A DNA stretch of 15,656 nucleotides from Atopobiaceae bacterium (GCA_015258485.1 JABZIF010000015.1:1-15656), one strand, 5' to 3'; counted from the stretch's first letter, positions 1-7,851 are shown. The notes: generated from the letters alone by a model not told the origin. A program made the numbers and translations.

Positions 1-305
1 CCATAGGTGATACCTCGCATAAAACCTGACCAGGAGCTTACACGAATACCAAGAGCCCTCAAATCTCTTTTATTTACCCGTGCGTTCCAGAACAGAATAA
101 AACCTCCTGCAACTACGCTACCAACAAGTCTTGCTACAGAAGGTAAAAGACCAGCATCATTAAGCCTCCCCATTAAAAAAGGAGGTATAAGACAGGCAAA
201 CATCAACATAAGCGCAACAACCCCAACAAGAATTGGTGTCATCACTGATGTAGGCGGATTCTTTTGAACAAACTCAAGACTTGTCTTTGCTTTCTTTCTT
301 CCCAC
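1..305 (-). CDS. Membrane protein N-terminus, CPBP intramembrane protease-like (partial)
   Basis: The last ~101 codons readable here are the N-terminal part of a gene that runs off the left edge of the window. The predicted protein begins MGRKKAKTSLEFV, has a positively charged cytoplasmic start, and shows two hydrophobic segments at about residues 22-44 and 55-73. They are followed by a basic stretch with LRALGIRVSSWSGF at about 83-96. An 'R-x-LGIR...W' stretch after the first helices is typical of the N-terminal region of CPBP (CAAX-type) intramembrane metalloproteases. The catalytic EExxxR and HxxxN motifs would lie outside the window, so the family is inferred. The GTG start at 305 was chosen because AGGAG lies 5 nt upstream. 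An alternative GTG two codons earlier overlaps that AGGAG. The gene is divergent from the MetRS-like gene. Confidence 0.55.
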   Translation of the reverse strand, partial: MGRKKAKTSLEFVQKNPPTSVMTPILVGVVALMLMFACLIPPFLMGRLNDAGLLPSVARLVGSVVAGGFILFWNARVNKRDLRALGIRVSSWSGFMRGITY

Positions 306-333
306 ACACACTCCTAACCTATTTCTATTCACT

Positions 334-363
334 ATAGTATCGAGTTCTGGATTACTATGTGAA
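334..363 (-). promoter_or_regulatory. Candidate promoter of the CPBP-like gene
   Basis: Read on the minus strand there is a -35-like TTCACA (363-358), an 18-nt spacer and a -10-like TACTAT (339-334). This would start a transcript about 20 nt before the GTG at 305. The two boxes match the sigma-A consensus at 5/6 and 4/6 positions. The call is from pattern alone. Confidence 0.35.
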
Positions 364-420
364 GTCAAACAGAAAAGATTAAAATAATGAAGTACTTTGC
401 TAAATTCATTTATTCCAACA

Positions 421-426
421 GTGAGG
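421..426 (+). promoter_or_regulatory. Ribosome binding site that fixes the MetRS-like start
   Basis: GTGAGG ends 5 nt before the ATG at 432. The frame stays open upstream to an ATG at 387, but that ATG is preceded only by an A-rich stretch without a purine Shine-Dalgarno core. The extra 15 residues also lie before the conserved start of the Rossmann fold. The start at 432 is therefore preferred. An internal ATG at 450 is also possible but has no better site. Confidence 0.6.
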
Positions 427-431
427 TTTCC

Positions 432-2471
432 ATGGCTGAAAGTTACAATATGAGCAATCGTCCACACTTTCCTAAGCGTGCAATAGTTACAGGCGGTATG
501 CCCTATGGTAACAAGAATCTGCACTTCGGGCATATTGCAGGTGTATTTGTCCCAGCAGATTTTTTTGCTCGTTTCTTAAGAGATAGACTTGGCAAACAGA
601 ATGTCCTGTTTGTCTCTGGTACCGACTGTTATGGATCTCCTATTGCTGAAGGATATCGTAAAAAAGTTGAAGACGAAGGTTATAACAAAACCATTATTGA
701 CTATGTCAATCACAATCATAACCTTCAACAAAATGCTCTTGATGCATACAACATCTCTTTAGATTTTTTTGGTGGATCAGCGCTTGAACCTGCAGCAAAA
801 ATTCATGAAGAGATGGCCGATAGCATTATGAGACGCTTATATGAACGTGGGAAGCTCTCTAAGCTCTCTACAAAACAATTCTACGATGTTAAAGCTCAGA
901 CATTCCTTAATGGCCGCCAAGTACGTGGTCGTTGCCCCATCAAAGGCTGCAAATCCGAAAAAGCCTATGCAGAAGAATGTGATTTAGGTCATCAATTCAA
1001 CCCTGAAGAGCTCATTGCTCCCATCTCTCAACTAACGGGGACAACCCCGGAGCTACGACCAGCTCCAAGTTGGTACTTCGACTTGCCGGAATACAAAGAA
1101 TTCTTGCATAACCTCGTAGAAAAATGGCAGAAAGACCCTCAGATTCGTTCCGTAGTTACTTCAACAGTTCAAGAAACACTTACTGAGCCGATTATATATA
1201 TTCAAAATTCATATCGACAAAATTTTGATGATGTAGCTTCTTCATTACCAGCCCATACCATTATTGAACCAGAAGCCAATGCGTCTTCATTTTCTGTTGT
1301 TTTTAAAAGCTGGCAGGATAGAGATACCGCTCGAGAAACTCTTAAAAATGCTGGTATTCGTTTCAGAACAAGCAAGACATTACTTCCCTACAGGATGACC
1401 GGTAATATCACTTGGGGATTAAAAGCTCCTGATATTGAAGACCTCAAAAACTTGACCGTCTGGGTATGGACAGAGTCGCTCTGGGCCCCTATTACCTTTA
1501 CACGCGCAGCGCTCGCTGAAGACGCCAAAACAGGTAAGGGACGATATTCTTCTGACGAATGGCGTGACTGGTGGTGTAGCGATGATGCAGCAGTTTACCA
1601 ATTCATCGGTCAAGATAACATCTTCTTCTACTGCATCGTTCAAAATCCACTATGGGATGCGTTAGACTGGGGTCTTACCACCGATAAGCCCATTGCCAAC
1701 TATCACATTTTGTTCATGAACAAAAAAGCTTCTAGCTCTGGCGCAATTAAACCACCAATGGCAGAAGAACTTCTTGAATTCTACACTCCAGAACAACTTC
1801 GTGCACATTGGCTTTCACTTGGACTAGACCAACGAGCTGTGTCCTTCTCGCCAAAAGCATTTGATACGTCCATATCAAAAAAAGGTAAAAATGGCGAGCC
1901 AGATATACTTGTAAAAGATGATCCACGCGTAGTAGATCCTGCGCTCAAAGAGTCTGCATTCCTTACCAATATCTTTAATAGAATGGCAAGAAGTTGTCTT
2001 TATGGTGCAGCTCACGCTTGTAACGGACACCTGCCTGTAAGCAATCCACACCAAGAAGTTATCGATGCTGCAGAGCAAGTAATTCTTAAATATGAACAGC
2101 TTGCATATAAATTTGACGCTCACTCTGCACTGGCTGCAGTAGATGAATATGCTCGAGCAGAAAATAAACGTTGGGCTAGTGCTTCTAAAGCTGCTCAAGG
2201 CAATGATGCTGTCTACGATCAAGCGCTTGCTGATGCTTTTTATGCACTTAAAACTATTACCTTACTCATGCATCCTGTTGTTCCAGAAGGTTGCGAGCGA
2301 ATCGCTGATGCGCTGGGTTTCTCACATGAAGATTTCTTCTCTTGGAAAAACGCATTTATGGGACCAAAAGAACTTGCACACAAACTTGGACAACATGCAG
2401 ATGAACACAAACTTGAAGAGCTTCCTCCTCGATTTGACTTCTTCAAAGCACATCCAAGCCAAATTCACTAA
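432..2471 (+). CDS. MetRS-like class I aminoacyl-tRNA synthetase (divergent)
   Basis: This 679-residue protein has the overall plan of methionyl-tRNA synthetase, which charges tRNA with methionine in the cytoplasm. The class I HIGH motif appears as HFGH at residues 31-34, within a Rossmann start with TGGMPYGN. A zinc-knuckle region follows at C168, C173, C183 and H187. A second Rossmann segment is seen around WVWTES (about 343-348) and FIGQD, and a KMSKS equivalent SISKKG lies at 480-485. An alpha-helical anticodon-binding-type domain follows. Unusual points are about 69 extra residues at roughly 251-319, wider zinc-ligand spacing than the usual CxxC pairs, a degenerate KMSKS, and no recognisable C-terminal EMAP/Trbp111-type tRNA-binding domain despite the length. 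By eye the methionine-pocket His of the FIGxDxxxFH motif is Tyr here. It may be the sole MetRS of the cell or a paralogue. The symbol metG is withheld for that reason. Confidence 0.8.
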   Translation: MAESYNMSNRPHFPKRAIVTGGMPYGNKNLHFGHIAGVFVPADFFARFLRDRLGKQNVLFVSGTDCYGSPIAEGYRKKVEDEGYNKTIIDYVNHNHNLQQNALDAYNISLDFFGGSALEPAAKIHEEMADSIMRRLYERGKLSKLSTKQFYDVKAQTFLNGRQVRGRCPIKGCKSEKAYAEECDLGHQFNPEELIAPISQLTGTTPELRPAPSWYFDLPEYKEFLHNLVEKWQKDPQIRSVVTSTVQETLTEPIIYIQNSYRQNFDDVASSLPAHTIIEPEANASSFSVVFKSWQDRDTARETLKNAGIRFRTSKTLLPYRMTGNITWGLKAPDIEDLKNLTVWVWTESLWAPITFTRAALAEDAKTGKGRYSSDEWRDWWCSDDAAVYQFIGQDNIFFYCIVQNPLWDALDWGLTTDKPIANYHILFMNKKASSSGAIKPPMAEELLEFYTPEQLRAHWLSLGLDQRAVSFSPKAFDTSISKKGKNGEPDILVKDDPRVVDPALKESAFLTNIFNRMARSCLYGAAHACNGHLPVSNPHQEVIDAAEQVILKYEQLAYKFDAHSALAAVDEYARAENKRWASASKAAQGNDAVYDQALADAFYALKTITLLMHPVVPEGCERIADALGFSHEDFFSWKNAFMGPKELAHKLGQHADEHKLEELPPRFDFFKAHPSQIH

Positions 2472-2478
2472 GAGCAGT

Positions 2479-3381
2479 ATGGTAGAGTTTCCGCCAGTCT
2501 ATAAACCAAAACCGTATAACAAGCCAACTGCTCACCTAAAACAGAAATTTCAGGTACCCCTTGATGACGGCGCAGAAATTGCAACGTTTGTCTATGTTTC
2601 CAACAACTCGCCCAGCAAAAATCCTCGACAACTTATAGAGAAGTACCACCTGTTATATTCAACAATTGCATCATGTCCAAAAGAACTTCCTATCATTTTT
2701 CTTCATGGAAATGGTGAAGAACACGGTATCTTTGGCACTATCATAGATGCAGTCTGCCAGCTCGGTTTTACGGCAATCGGTATAGATTCTAGAGATCAAG
2801 GCTTAAGTACCCGAGGAACTGCTTCTTTTACCTATGAACAAATGGCTCATGATGTATATGATGTTCTTAAACATCTTGGCATTTCACAAGCCCACATTGT
2901 TGGTTTTTCTGATGGTGCTATTGAAGGCATCCTACTTGCAAGAGATTATCCAGAAGTTGTAGCTTCACTTCTAGCAATTGGTGCTAATTTAAAGCCCGAT
3001 GCGCTTGGCGATATTTCATGGCTTTTAGACAGTATTGAGAAAAACAAACGCTGGGCTGCCCACGGATGGGAAGGTGCAACACTAGAAGATGGACATCCTG
3101 TTCCCTCTCCCACTGAAGCAGCTAAAATCGTAGAGCATTTAGAACTCATGGTAGATAATCCACATATTAATCCTGCATCACTTTCCACTATTTCTGCTCC
3201 CACCACTGTTATGGCAGGAGAATACGACGAGATTTTCCCAGAAGAAACTCGCCGTATTGCCGAGGCAATTCCTGATGCAAGTCTTGTTTTCATTCCTGGT
3301 GCGCCACACAACGTTCCCAAAATTGCACCAAATGCAGTAATAAGAAGATTGCTGACTAATATTTCTCGCTCTTCAAAATAA
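2479..3381 (+). CDS. Alpha/beta-fold hydrolase
   Basis: This 300-residue protein is an alpha/beta hydrolase of the large esterase/peptidase/lipase superfamily, with no signal peptide, so it is probably cytoplasmic. The oxyanion-side HGNG motif is at residues 76-79. The nucleophile elbow GFSDG places Ser144, the acid is probably Asp250 in AGEYDEIF, and the catalytic His277 lies in PGAPHN. A cap-like segment with conserved Trp residues lies between them (about 178-200). The spacing fits the AB_hydrolase_1 type, such as proline iminopeptidase-like or carboxylesterase-like enzymes. The sequence does not tell the substrate. It starts 7 nt after the stop of the MetRS-like gene with only a weak purine site, so it is probably translated from the same mRNA. 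The frame is open for 112 more codons upstream, inside the synthetase gene, but that part is non-homologous and was not included. Confidence 0.85.
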   Translation: MVEFPPVYKPKPYNKPTAHLKQKFQVPLDDGAEIATFVYVSNNSPSKNPRQLIEKYHLLYSTIASCPKELPIIFLHGNGEEHGIFGTIIDAVCQLGFTAIGIDSRDQGLSTRGTASFTYEQMAHDVYDVLKHLGISQAHIVGFSDGAIEGILLARDYPEVVASLLAIGANLKPDALGDISWLLDSIEKNKRWAAHGWEGATLEDGHPVPSPTEAAKIVEHLELMVDNPHINPASLSTISAPTTVMAGEYDEIFPEETRRIAEAIPDASLVFIPGAPHNVPKIAPNAVIRRLLTNISRSSK

Positions 3382-3426
3382 AAACCTTTTAAACTCTACA
3401 CCTGCATTTATACACAATAAAAATAT

Positions 3427-3449
3427 CTAGGTACTTAATTGCTAGGTAC
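3427..3449 (+). repeat. Tandem CTAGGTAC repeats upstream of the marR promoter
   Basis: Two perfect 8-bp direct repeats, CTAGGTAC at 3427-3434 and 3442-3449, start 15 bp apart and end just before the -35 box. The second copy extends into the palindrome AGGTACCT (3444-3451). The position is suited to an operator or activator site for the MarR/ABC operon. Function is inferred from position only. Confidence 0.45.
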
Positions 3450-3450
3450 C

Positions 3451-3478
3451 TTGCAATATATGATTTTTTGTGTACAAT
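3451..3478 (+). promoter_or_regulatory. Promoter of the marR-ABC operon with an operator-like dyad
   Basis: A sigma-A-type promoter is visible: TTGCAA (3451-3456), a 16-nt spacer, and TACAAT (3473-3478). The -10 region is overlapped by the dyad TTGT-GT-ACAA (3468-3477). Transcription would begin near 3485, about 30 nt before the start codon at 3516. MarR-family repressors commonly bind dyads that overlap their own promoter, so the dyad is a candidate autoregulatory operator. That role is an inference. Confidence 0.6.
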
Positions 3479-3503
3479 ACATAACAAAAATTAGGTGTTA
3501 GAT

Positions 3504-3509
3504 GGGAGG
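3504..3509 (+). promoter_or_regulatory. Ribosome binding site deciding the marR start
   Basis: GGGAGG lies 6 nt before the ATG at 3516. An in-frame GTG at 3495 would begin upstream of this site and translate through it, so the ATG is preferred. Confidence 0.75.
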
Positions 3510-3515
3510 TACTCT

Positions 3516-3977
3516 ATGAAAGACACTTATTCTTCTGAGACTAAAGAGAAACAAATTATCTGGGATTTAAGCTTTCTCGGACGCTATCTCTATCTCTCAA
3601 GAGGAAAACGTGGCGGACAGCAATTTATACTTATATCCCTCTATAAAAATGGAGATACCACACAAAAAGATCTTCTCGCAAAATCACATAACACATCTGC
3701 ATCGCTCTCAGAGATGGTGGGTAAACTGGAAACAAAAGGTCTCATAAAAAGAAAACGTGGAGATCAAGACAGACGCACTGCAACGCTATCACTTACTGAC
3801 ACTGGTGTTGCTCAAGCAAAAAAAGCCATTGATGTCATTACTCACTTTGAAAAACATGCGTTTTCTGTCTTATCAGATGCAGAAAAAGATGAACTTACTT
3901 CCTATTTAGATCGACTTGTTACCCACTGGAAAGAAATTGATGAAGAGGAGAAAGGAGAGATTTCATGCCAGAAATAA
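3516..3977 (+). CDS. MarR-family transcriptional regulator
   Basis: This 153-residue protein is a winged-helix regulator of the MarR type, which acts as a dimer and usually represses an adjacent efflux operon until a ligand binds. The winged helix-turn-helix spans about residues 37-101. The recognition-helix region is ASLSEMVGKLETKGLI, and the wing carries the family's characteristic DRR (85-87) followed by TATLSLTDTG. Helical flanks at both ends provide the dimer interface. Only one cysteine (residue 151, near the C-terminus) is present, so an OhrR-type N-terminal redox switch is not supported. Its stop lies 13 nt inside the following ABC gene, which indicates a single transcript with translational coupling. 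The arrangement MarR-ABC-ABC recalls known drug-efflux loci such as SatRAB of streptococci. The inducer cannot be read from the sequence. Confidence 0.9.
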   Translation: MKDTYSSETKEKQIIWDLSFLGRYLYLSRGKRGGQQFILISLYKNGDTTQKDLLAKSHNTSASLSEMVGKLETKGLIKRKRGDQDRRTATLSLTDTGVAQAKKAIDVITHFEKHAFSVLSDAEKDELTSYLDRLVTHWKEIDEEEKGEISCQK

Positions 3978-5866
3978 ACACCTCAAACGAAGAAATTGAA
4001 GAGCTGATTGAATCAGAAGAACAAGACTCCATTGGCGCTCCTTCCGAGCTTACAGGCATTGTTGATGTAAGTAACATGTCTTTTAAAAACATAGTAAAAA
4101 CGCTCTCACAAAGCATTGGAGAGTTCAAAAGAGACGCCATCCTGACACCAATTTTTGTTTTATTTGAGACAATTCTTGAAGTACTCATTCCGTTTAGAAC
4201 GGCAGATTTGGTTGACACACTACGTGCTGGCGCCGATATACATGCAATTATCAACTCGGGGGCTATTCTTGCCATTATGGCAATGCTATCCCTCGTGTTT
4301 GGTACGCTTTCTGGACTATCCGTTGCAAAAGCTTCCACTGGCTTTGCGAGAAATTTGCGTCGTGATATGTTCCGCAATATTCAAACTTTCTCATTTGCAA
4401 CAATTGACACGTTCTCTTCTTCCTCATTAGTAACACGCCTCACAACCGATATTTCTAATGTACAGATGGCATTTATGATGCTTATTCGTATGGCAGTACG
4501 TGCACCTTTTATGTTCATTGCTTCTTTTGTTGCCGCTTTTATCATGGGCGGTTGGCTTGCTATTGTATTCATCGCAATGATGCCTCTTCTGGGCGTTGGG
4601 CTATATCTCCTTATGAAAAAAGTCATTCCAATTTTTAAGGAAATCTTTAAAAAATATGACGCACTTAATGAATCTGCCGAGGAAAATCTTACAGGCATTA
4701 GAGTTGTTAAGTCATTTGTTAATGAAGACTACGAAAGCCAAAAATTTGCACTGGCATCAGAAGATGTTCGTAAATCATTTACAAAAGTAGAGAGAATCCT
4801 TGCTCTCAACTCTCCTTTCATGAATTTTACGGTTTATGTCATCTTTGTCTTCATTTTATATTTTGGTTCATACCTTATTATTTCGTCCCAAGGAAGCGCT
4901 TTAGGAGTAGGTCAGCTTTCTTCACTGATTACCTACGGTTTCATGATGCTTATGTCATTAATGCTTCTGTCATTTGTCTTTGCCATGATTGTTATCGCAG
5001 AAGAAGGAGCACGACGCATCTGTGAGGTCTTACTTGCCAAACCGACCATTACTAATCCAGAAAATGCTCTTACAGAAGTTGCCGACGGCTCCATTGACTT
5101 TAATGCTGTTGGATTCTCATACTCAGGCCCTGAAGGACGAGAAGCTCTTTCTGACACAACTATTCACATTAAATCCGGCGAGGTTATAGGTATTATTGGT
5201 GGAACAGGTGCTGCAAAATCAACACTTGTACAGCTTATTCCCAGACTTTACGATGTTACCGCTGGTTCAGTGTCTGTTGGAGGACATAACGTCAAAGAAT
5301 ATGATCTGGAGGCGCTTCGTGGTGCTGTCGCAATGGTCCTGCAGAAAAACGTACTATTCTCGGGAACCATTAAAGAAAATCTCAAATGGGGAAATCCCAA
5401 CGCTACCGATGAAGAAATTGTTGAAGCAGCAAAACTCGCTCAGGCAGACAGTTTTATTCAGAGCTTCCCCGATACCTATGACACTCATATTGAACAGGGT
5501 GGCACCAATGTTTCTGGTGGTCAAAAACAACGACTTTGTATTGCGCGCGCATTACTCAAACATCCAAAAATTCTCATTCTTGATGATTCGACAAGTGCAG
5601 TTGATACCAAAACTGATTCACTTATACGTGACGGATTGAAGAGTTACCTACCGAACACTACCAAAATCATCATTGCTCAACGTACTTCTAGCGTAGAAAA
5701 CTCAGATAAAATTATCGTTCTGGACAATGGCAAGATTAATGCTATTGGAACACATGAGGAACTTCTTAAGACAAACCACATTTACCAAGAGGTCTACTCA
5801 TCTCAAAATAGACAAAACGAAAATGAAGAACCATCCCAAGAAAGTGAGGTGACCAACAATGAGTAA
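3965..5866 (+). CDS. ABC exporter half-transporter, degenerate-site subunit
   Basis: This 633-residue protein is a membrane-fused ATPase of the type IV ABC exporter family. An acidic N-terminal extension of about 40 residues precedes six predicted membrane helices (about 58-78, 97-118, 175-196, 197-216, 286-306, 318-345), and the ATPase domain follows from about 375. The Walker A is GGTGAAKST (412-420), with Ala in place of the last conserved Gly. The Q-loop Gln is 460 and the signature is intact VSGGQ (516-520). The Walker B ends in D540-D541, with Asp where the catalytic Glu normally sits, and the H-loop His is replaced by Gln572. These changes mark it as the subunit whose own Walker motifs form the non-hydrolysing site of a heterodimer. 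It overlaps marR by 13 nt and its partner by 8 nt. A ribosome site AAAGGAG lies upstream. The C-terminal tail is polar and acidic. Substrate unknown, with multidrug efflux the likeliest. Confidence 0.92.
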   Translation: MPEINTSNEEIEELIESEEQDSIGAPSELTGIVDVSNMSFKNIVKTLSQSIGEFKRDAILTPIFVLFETILEVLIPFRTADLVDTLRAGADIHAIINSGAILAIMAMLSLVFGTLSGLSVAKASTGFARNLRRDMFRNIQTFSFATIDTFSSSSLVTRLTTDISNVQMAFMMLIRMAVRAPFMFIASFVAAFIMGGWLAIVFIAMMPLLGVGLYLLMKKVIPIFKEIFKKYDALNESAEENLTGIRVVKSFVNEDYESQKFALASEDVRKSFTKVERILALNSPFMNFTVYVIFVFILYFGSYLIISSQGSALGVGQLSSLITYGFMMLMSLMLLSFVFAMIVIAEEGARRICEVLLAKPTITNPENALTEVADGSIDFNAVGFSYSGPEGREALSDTTIHIKSGEVIGIIGGTGAAKSTLVQLIPRLYDVTAGSVSVGGHNVKEYDLEALRGAVAMVLQKNVLFSGTIKENLKWGNPNATDEEIVEAAKLAQADSFIQSFPDTYDTHIEQGGTNVSGGQKQRLCIARALLKHPKILILDDSTSAVDTKTDSLIRDGLKSYLPNTTKIIIAQRTSSVENSDKIIVLDNGKINAIGTHEELLKTNHIYQEVYSSQNRQNENEEPSQESEVTNNE

Positions 5867-7772
5867 GCATGCAACAACAAAGAATCCAAAAAAAGCACCT
5901 ATGGGAAAAACATTTTCGCGTATGCTCAAAATGCTTTGGCAATTTTACCCCGTGCTTCTCCCTATTGCCCTTATCACTGCAGTTATTCAAGCGGTATTAC
6001 AGTCTCTGCCAAGTGTCTTTTTAGAGAGAATTATCTCTATTATTTCTTCCTTTATTGATACGGGTGACTGGAATTCTGCGGAAAAACTTATCTTCCAAAA
6101 TGTTGCGCTTCTCGCTACCCTCTATGTAATTAGTTTGATTGCAAACATCATCTCAACGCAAGGTATGGCAATTATCACACAAGGCGCTTTGCAAAAATGG
6201 CGCACAAAAATGTTTGATCACATGCAAGAATTACCCATTAGATACTTTGACACGCATCTCAATGGCGACATTATGAGTTACTACACCAACGATATTGATG
6301 CTATGCGGCAAATGATCGGTCAGAGTCTTCCTCAGCTGCTCTTTTCATCTATCGCTATCATCGCTGTTATTTGTATCATGTTCTATTACAGCGCTCTTAT
6401 GGCTGCAATTATTTTGCTCGGCTTTGCGCTTATGGGGGTAGTTACAAGAAATTTGGGCGGACGTTCAGCAAAGAACTTCATCGCACAACAAAAATCTACC
6501 GCAGATGTAGAAGGCCACATTCAAGAGATTATGAATGGCGAGAAGGTCGTTAAGGTTTTCTGCCACGAAGAAGAAACTATCAATTCTTTTGAAAAGATTA
6601 ATGATGAGTTAATGAATGTTTCCAGACGGGCAAATATGTACTCCAATACCTTGATGCCGATCTTAAATAATCTTGGCAATATCATGTATGTTGTTGTTGC
6701 AATTGCCTCAGGATTCTTGATTGCCTTTAACATTAACAACTTCTCGTTCTCAGGTATGCCTTACACCATTGCAGTTGCAGTACCATTCCTCAATATGACT
6801 CGTCAGTTCTCAGCTAATATTAATCAAGTTTCTGGCCAAATTAATTCTGTTGTTATGGGCATGGCAGGCGCAAACCGTGTGTTTGAGCTACTCGATGAGC
6901 CAATAGAAACAGATAATGGTGTTGTTACCCTTGTTAACTCCGAGACTCGTGACGGAAAAATCACCGAGGCCGAATACCACACTGGCTATTGGGCTTGGAA
7001 ATATCCTCATAGTGATGGCACCATAACGTACACCCCACTCAAAGGTGACGTACGACTCTTTGATGTTGACTTTGGATACGAACCCGACAATCCCGTCCTT
7101 CACCAGATTTCTCTTTATGCAAAACCTGGTCAAAAGGTTGCTTTTGTTGGCGCAACGGGTGCTGGTAAGACAACCATTACCAATCTTCTTAATCGTTTCT
7201 ACGACATTGAAGATGGTAAAATTCGCTATGACGGTATTAATATCAACAAAATAAAAAAGAGTTCCCTACGTCGAGCTCTTGGAATTGTGCTCCAAGACGT
7301 CAATCTCTTCACCGGTACCGTTATGGATAACATTCGTTATGGTCGTCTTAATGCCACTGACGAAGACTGCGTAAAGGCAGCAAAACTTTCGGGTGCAGAC
7401 GACTTCATCAGACGACTTCCCAACGGTTACCACACTATGCTTAAAGACAATGGTAGTGCTCTCTCACAAGGTCAGCGCCAACTGATTTCTATTGCTCGCG
7501 CGGCAGTTGCAGATCCACCAGTCATGATTTTGGACGAAGCCACCTCTAGTATTGACACTCGTACGGAGGCTATTGTCCAGCGCGGTATGGACGCACTCAT
7601 GTACGACAGAACAACCTTTGTCATTGCCCACCGACTCTCAACAGTGAGAAATGCGAATGTAATTGTTGTACTTGATCATGGTCGTATTATTGAACGTGGT
7701 ACACATGACGAACTTCTCGCCAAACGAGGAACGTACTATCAGCTCTATACTGGAGCGTTTGAGCTCGAGTAG
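5859..7772 (+). CDS. ABC exporter half-transporter, catalytic-site subunit
   Basis: This 637-residue protein is the second half of the heterodimeric exporter. It has a basic N-terminus, six predicted membrane helices in the first ~320 residues, and an ATPase domain. Walker A is canonical GATGAGKTT (431-439), Walker B ends in D559-E560 with the catalytic Glu present, and the H-loop His is 591. Its signature is changed to LSQGQ (535-539), which would face the degenerate Walker site of the partner. A segment of about 50 residues between the membrane domain and the ATPase (near GYWAWKYPHSDGT, about 375-387) is longer than in minimal exporters. I have the impression that this linker is a regular feature of this subgroup. 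The ATG sits in the 8-nt overlap ATGAGTAA with the upstream gene, and GAGGTGA provides the ribosome site. The pair probably moves drugs, lipids or peptides outward at the cell membrane. Confidence 0.92.
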   Translation: MSKHATTKNPKKAPMGKTFSRMLKMLWQFYPVLLPIALITAVIQAVLQSLPSVFLERIISIISSFIDTGDWNSAEKLIFQNVALLATLYVISLIANIISTQGMAIITQGALQKWRTKMFDHMQELPIRYFDTHLNGDIMSYYTNDIDAMRQMIGQSLPQLLFSSIAIIAVICIMFYYSALMAAIILLGFALMGVVTRNLGGRSAKNFIAQQKSTADVEGHIQEIMNGEKVVKVFCHEEETINSFEKINDELMNVSRRANMYSNTLMPILNNLGNIMYVVVAIASGFLIAFNINNFSFSGMPYTIAVAVPFLNMTRQFSANINQVSGQINSVVMGMAGANRVFELLDEPIETDNGVVTLVNSETRDGKITEAEYHTGYWAWKYPHSDGTITYTPLKGDVRLFDVDFGYEPDNPVLHQISLYAKPGQKVAFVGATGAGKTTITNLLNRFYDIEDGKIRYDGININKIKKSSLRRALGIVLQDVNLFTGTVMDNIRYGRLNATDEDCVKAAKLSGADDFIRRLPNGYHTMLKDNGSALSQGQRQLISIARAAVADPPVMILDEATSSIDTRTEAIVQRGMDALMYDRTTFVIAHRLSTVRNANVIVVLDHGRIIERGTHDELLAKRGTYYQLYTGAFELE

Positions 7773-7792
7773 CTTATTTCCTATAATACACA

Positions 7793-7825
7793 AAGCGCCT
7801 TGTCAGAAATTCTGGCAGGGCGCTT
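7793..7825. terminator. Intrinsic terminator between the ABC operon and the HAD gene
   Basis: A 14-bp stem (7793-7806 with 7812-7825, two or so G-T wobbles) with the loop AAATT is followed on the plus strand by a T-rich tract. It lies 20 nt after the ABC stop and 26 nt before the convergent HAD stop, so it can serve the plus-strand operon and perhaps both directions. Confidence 0.85.
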
Positions 7826-7851
7826 ACTTTTATTTATCTATCTCATATCTA

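Noticed and set aside
7..267. An 86-codon open frame on the plus strand at the left edge
   Set aside because: The opposite strand over the same bases encodes a membrane protein with clear hydrophobic helices and a ribosome site. The plus-strand translation has no family features.
1419..2446. Several minus-strand frames of 60-115 codons inside the synthetase gene
   Set aside because: They are antisense shadows of a well-supported coding region and lack ribosome sites and recognisable motifs.
2143..2478. In-frame upstream extension of the alpha/beta hydrolase by 112 codons
   Set aside because: It lies wholly inside the synthetase gene in another frame and has no ribosome site or hydrolase-like sequence. 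The start at 2479 fits the family.
3382..3426. Terminator after the alpha/beta hydrolase
   Set aside because: AAAACCTTTT follows the stop, but no stem with a loop and T-run can be drawn. Transcription may run into the marR region.
3965..7772. Possible bacteriocin or lantibiotic export locus
   Set aside because: No N-terminal peptidase domain, no small precursor peptide and no modification enzyme was seen nearby. The MarR context favours general efflux.
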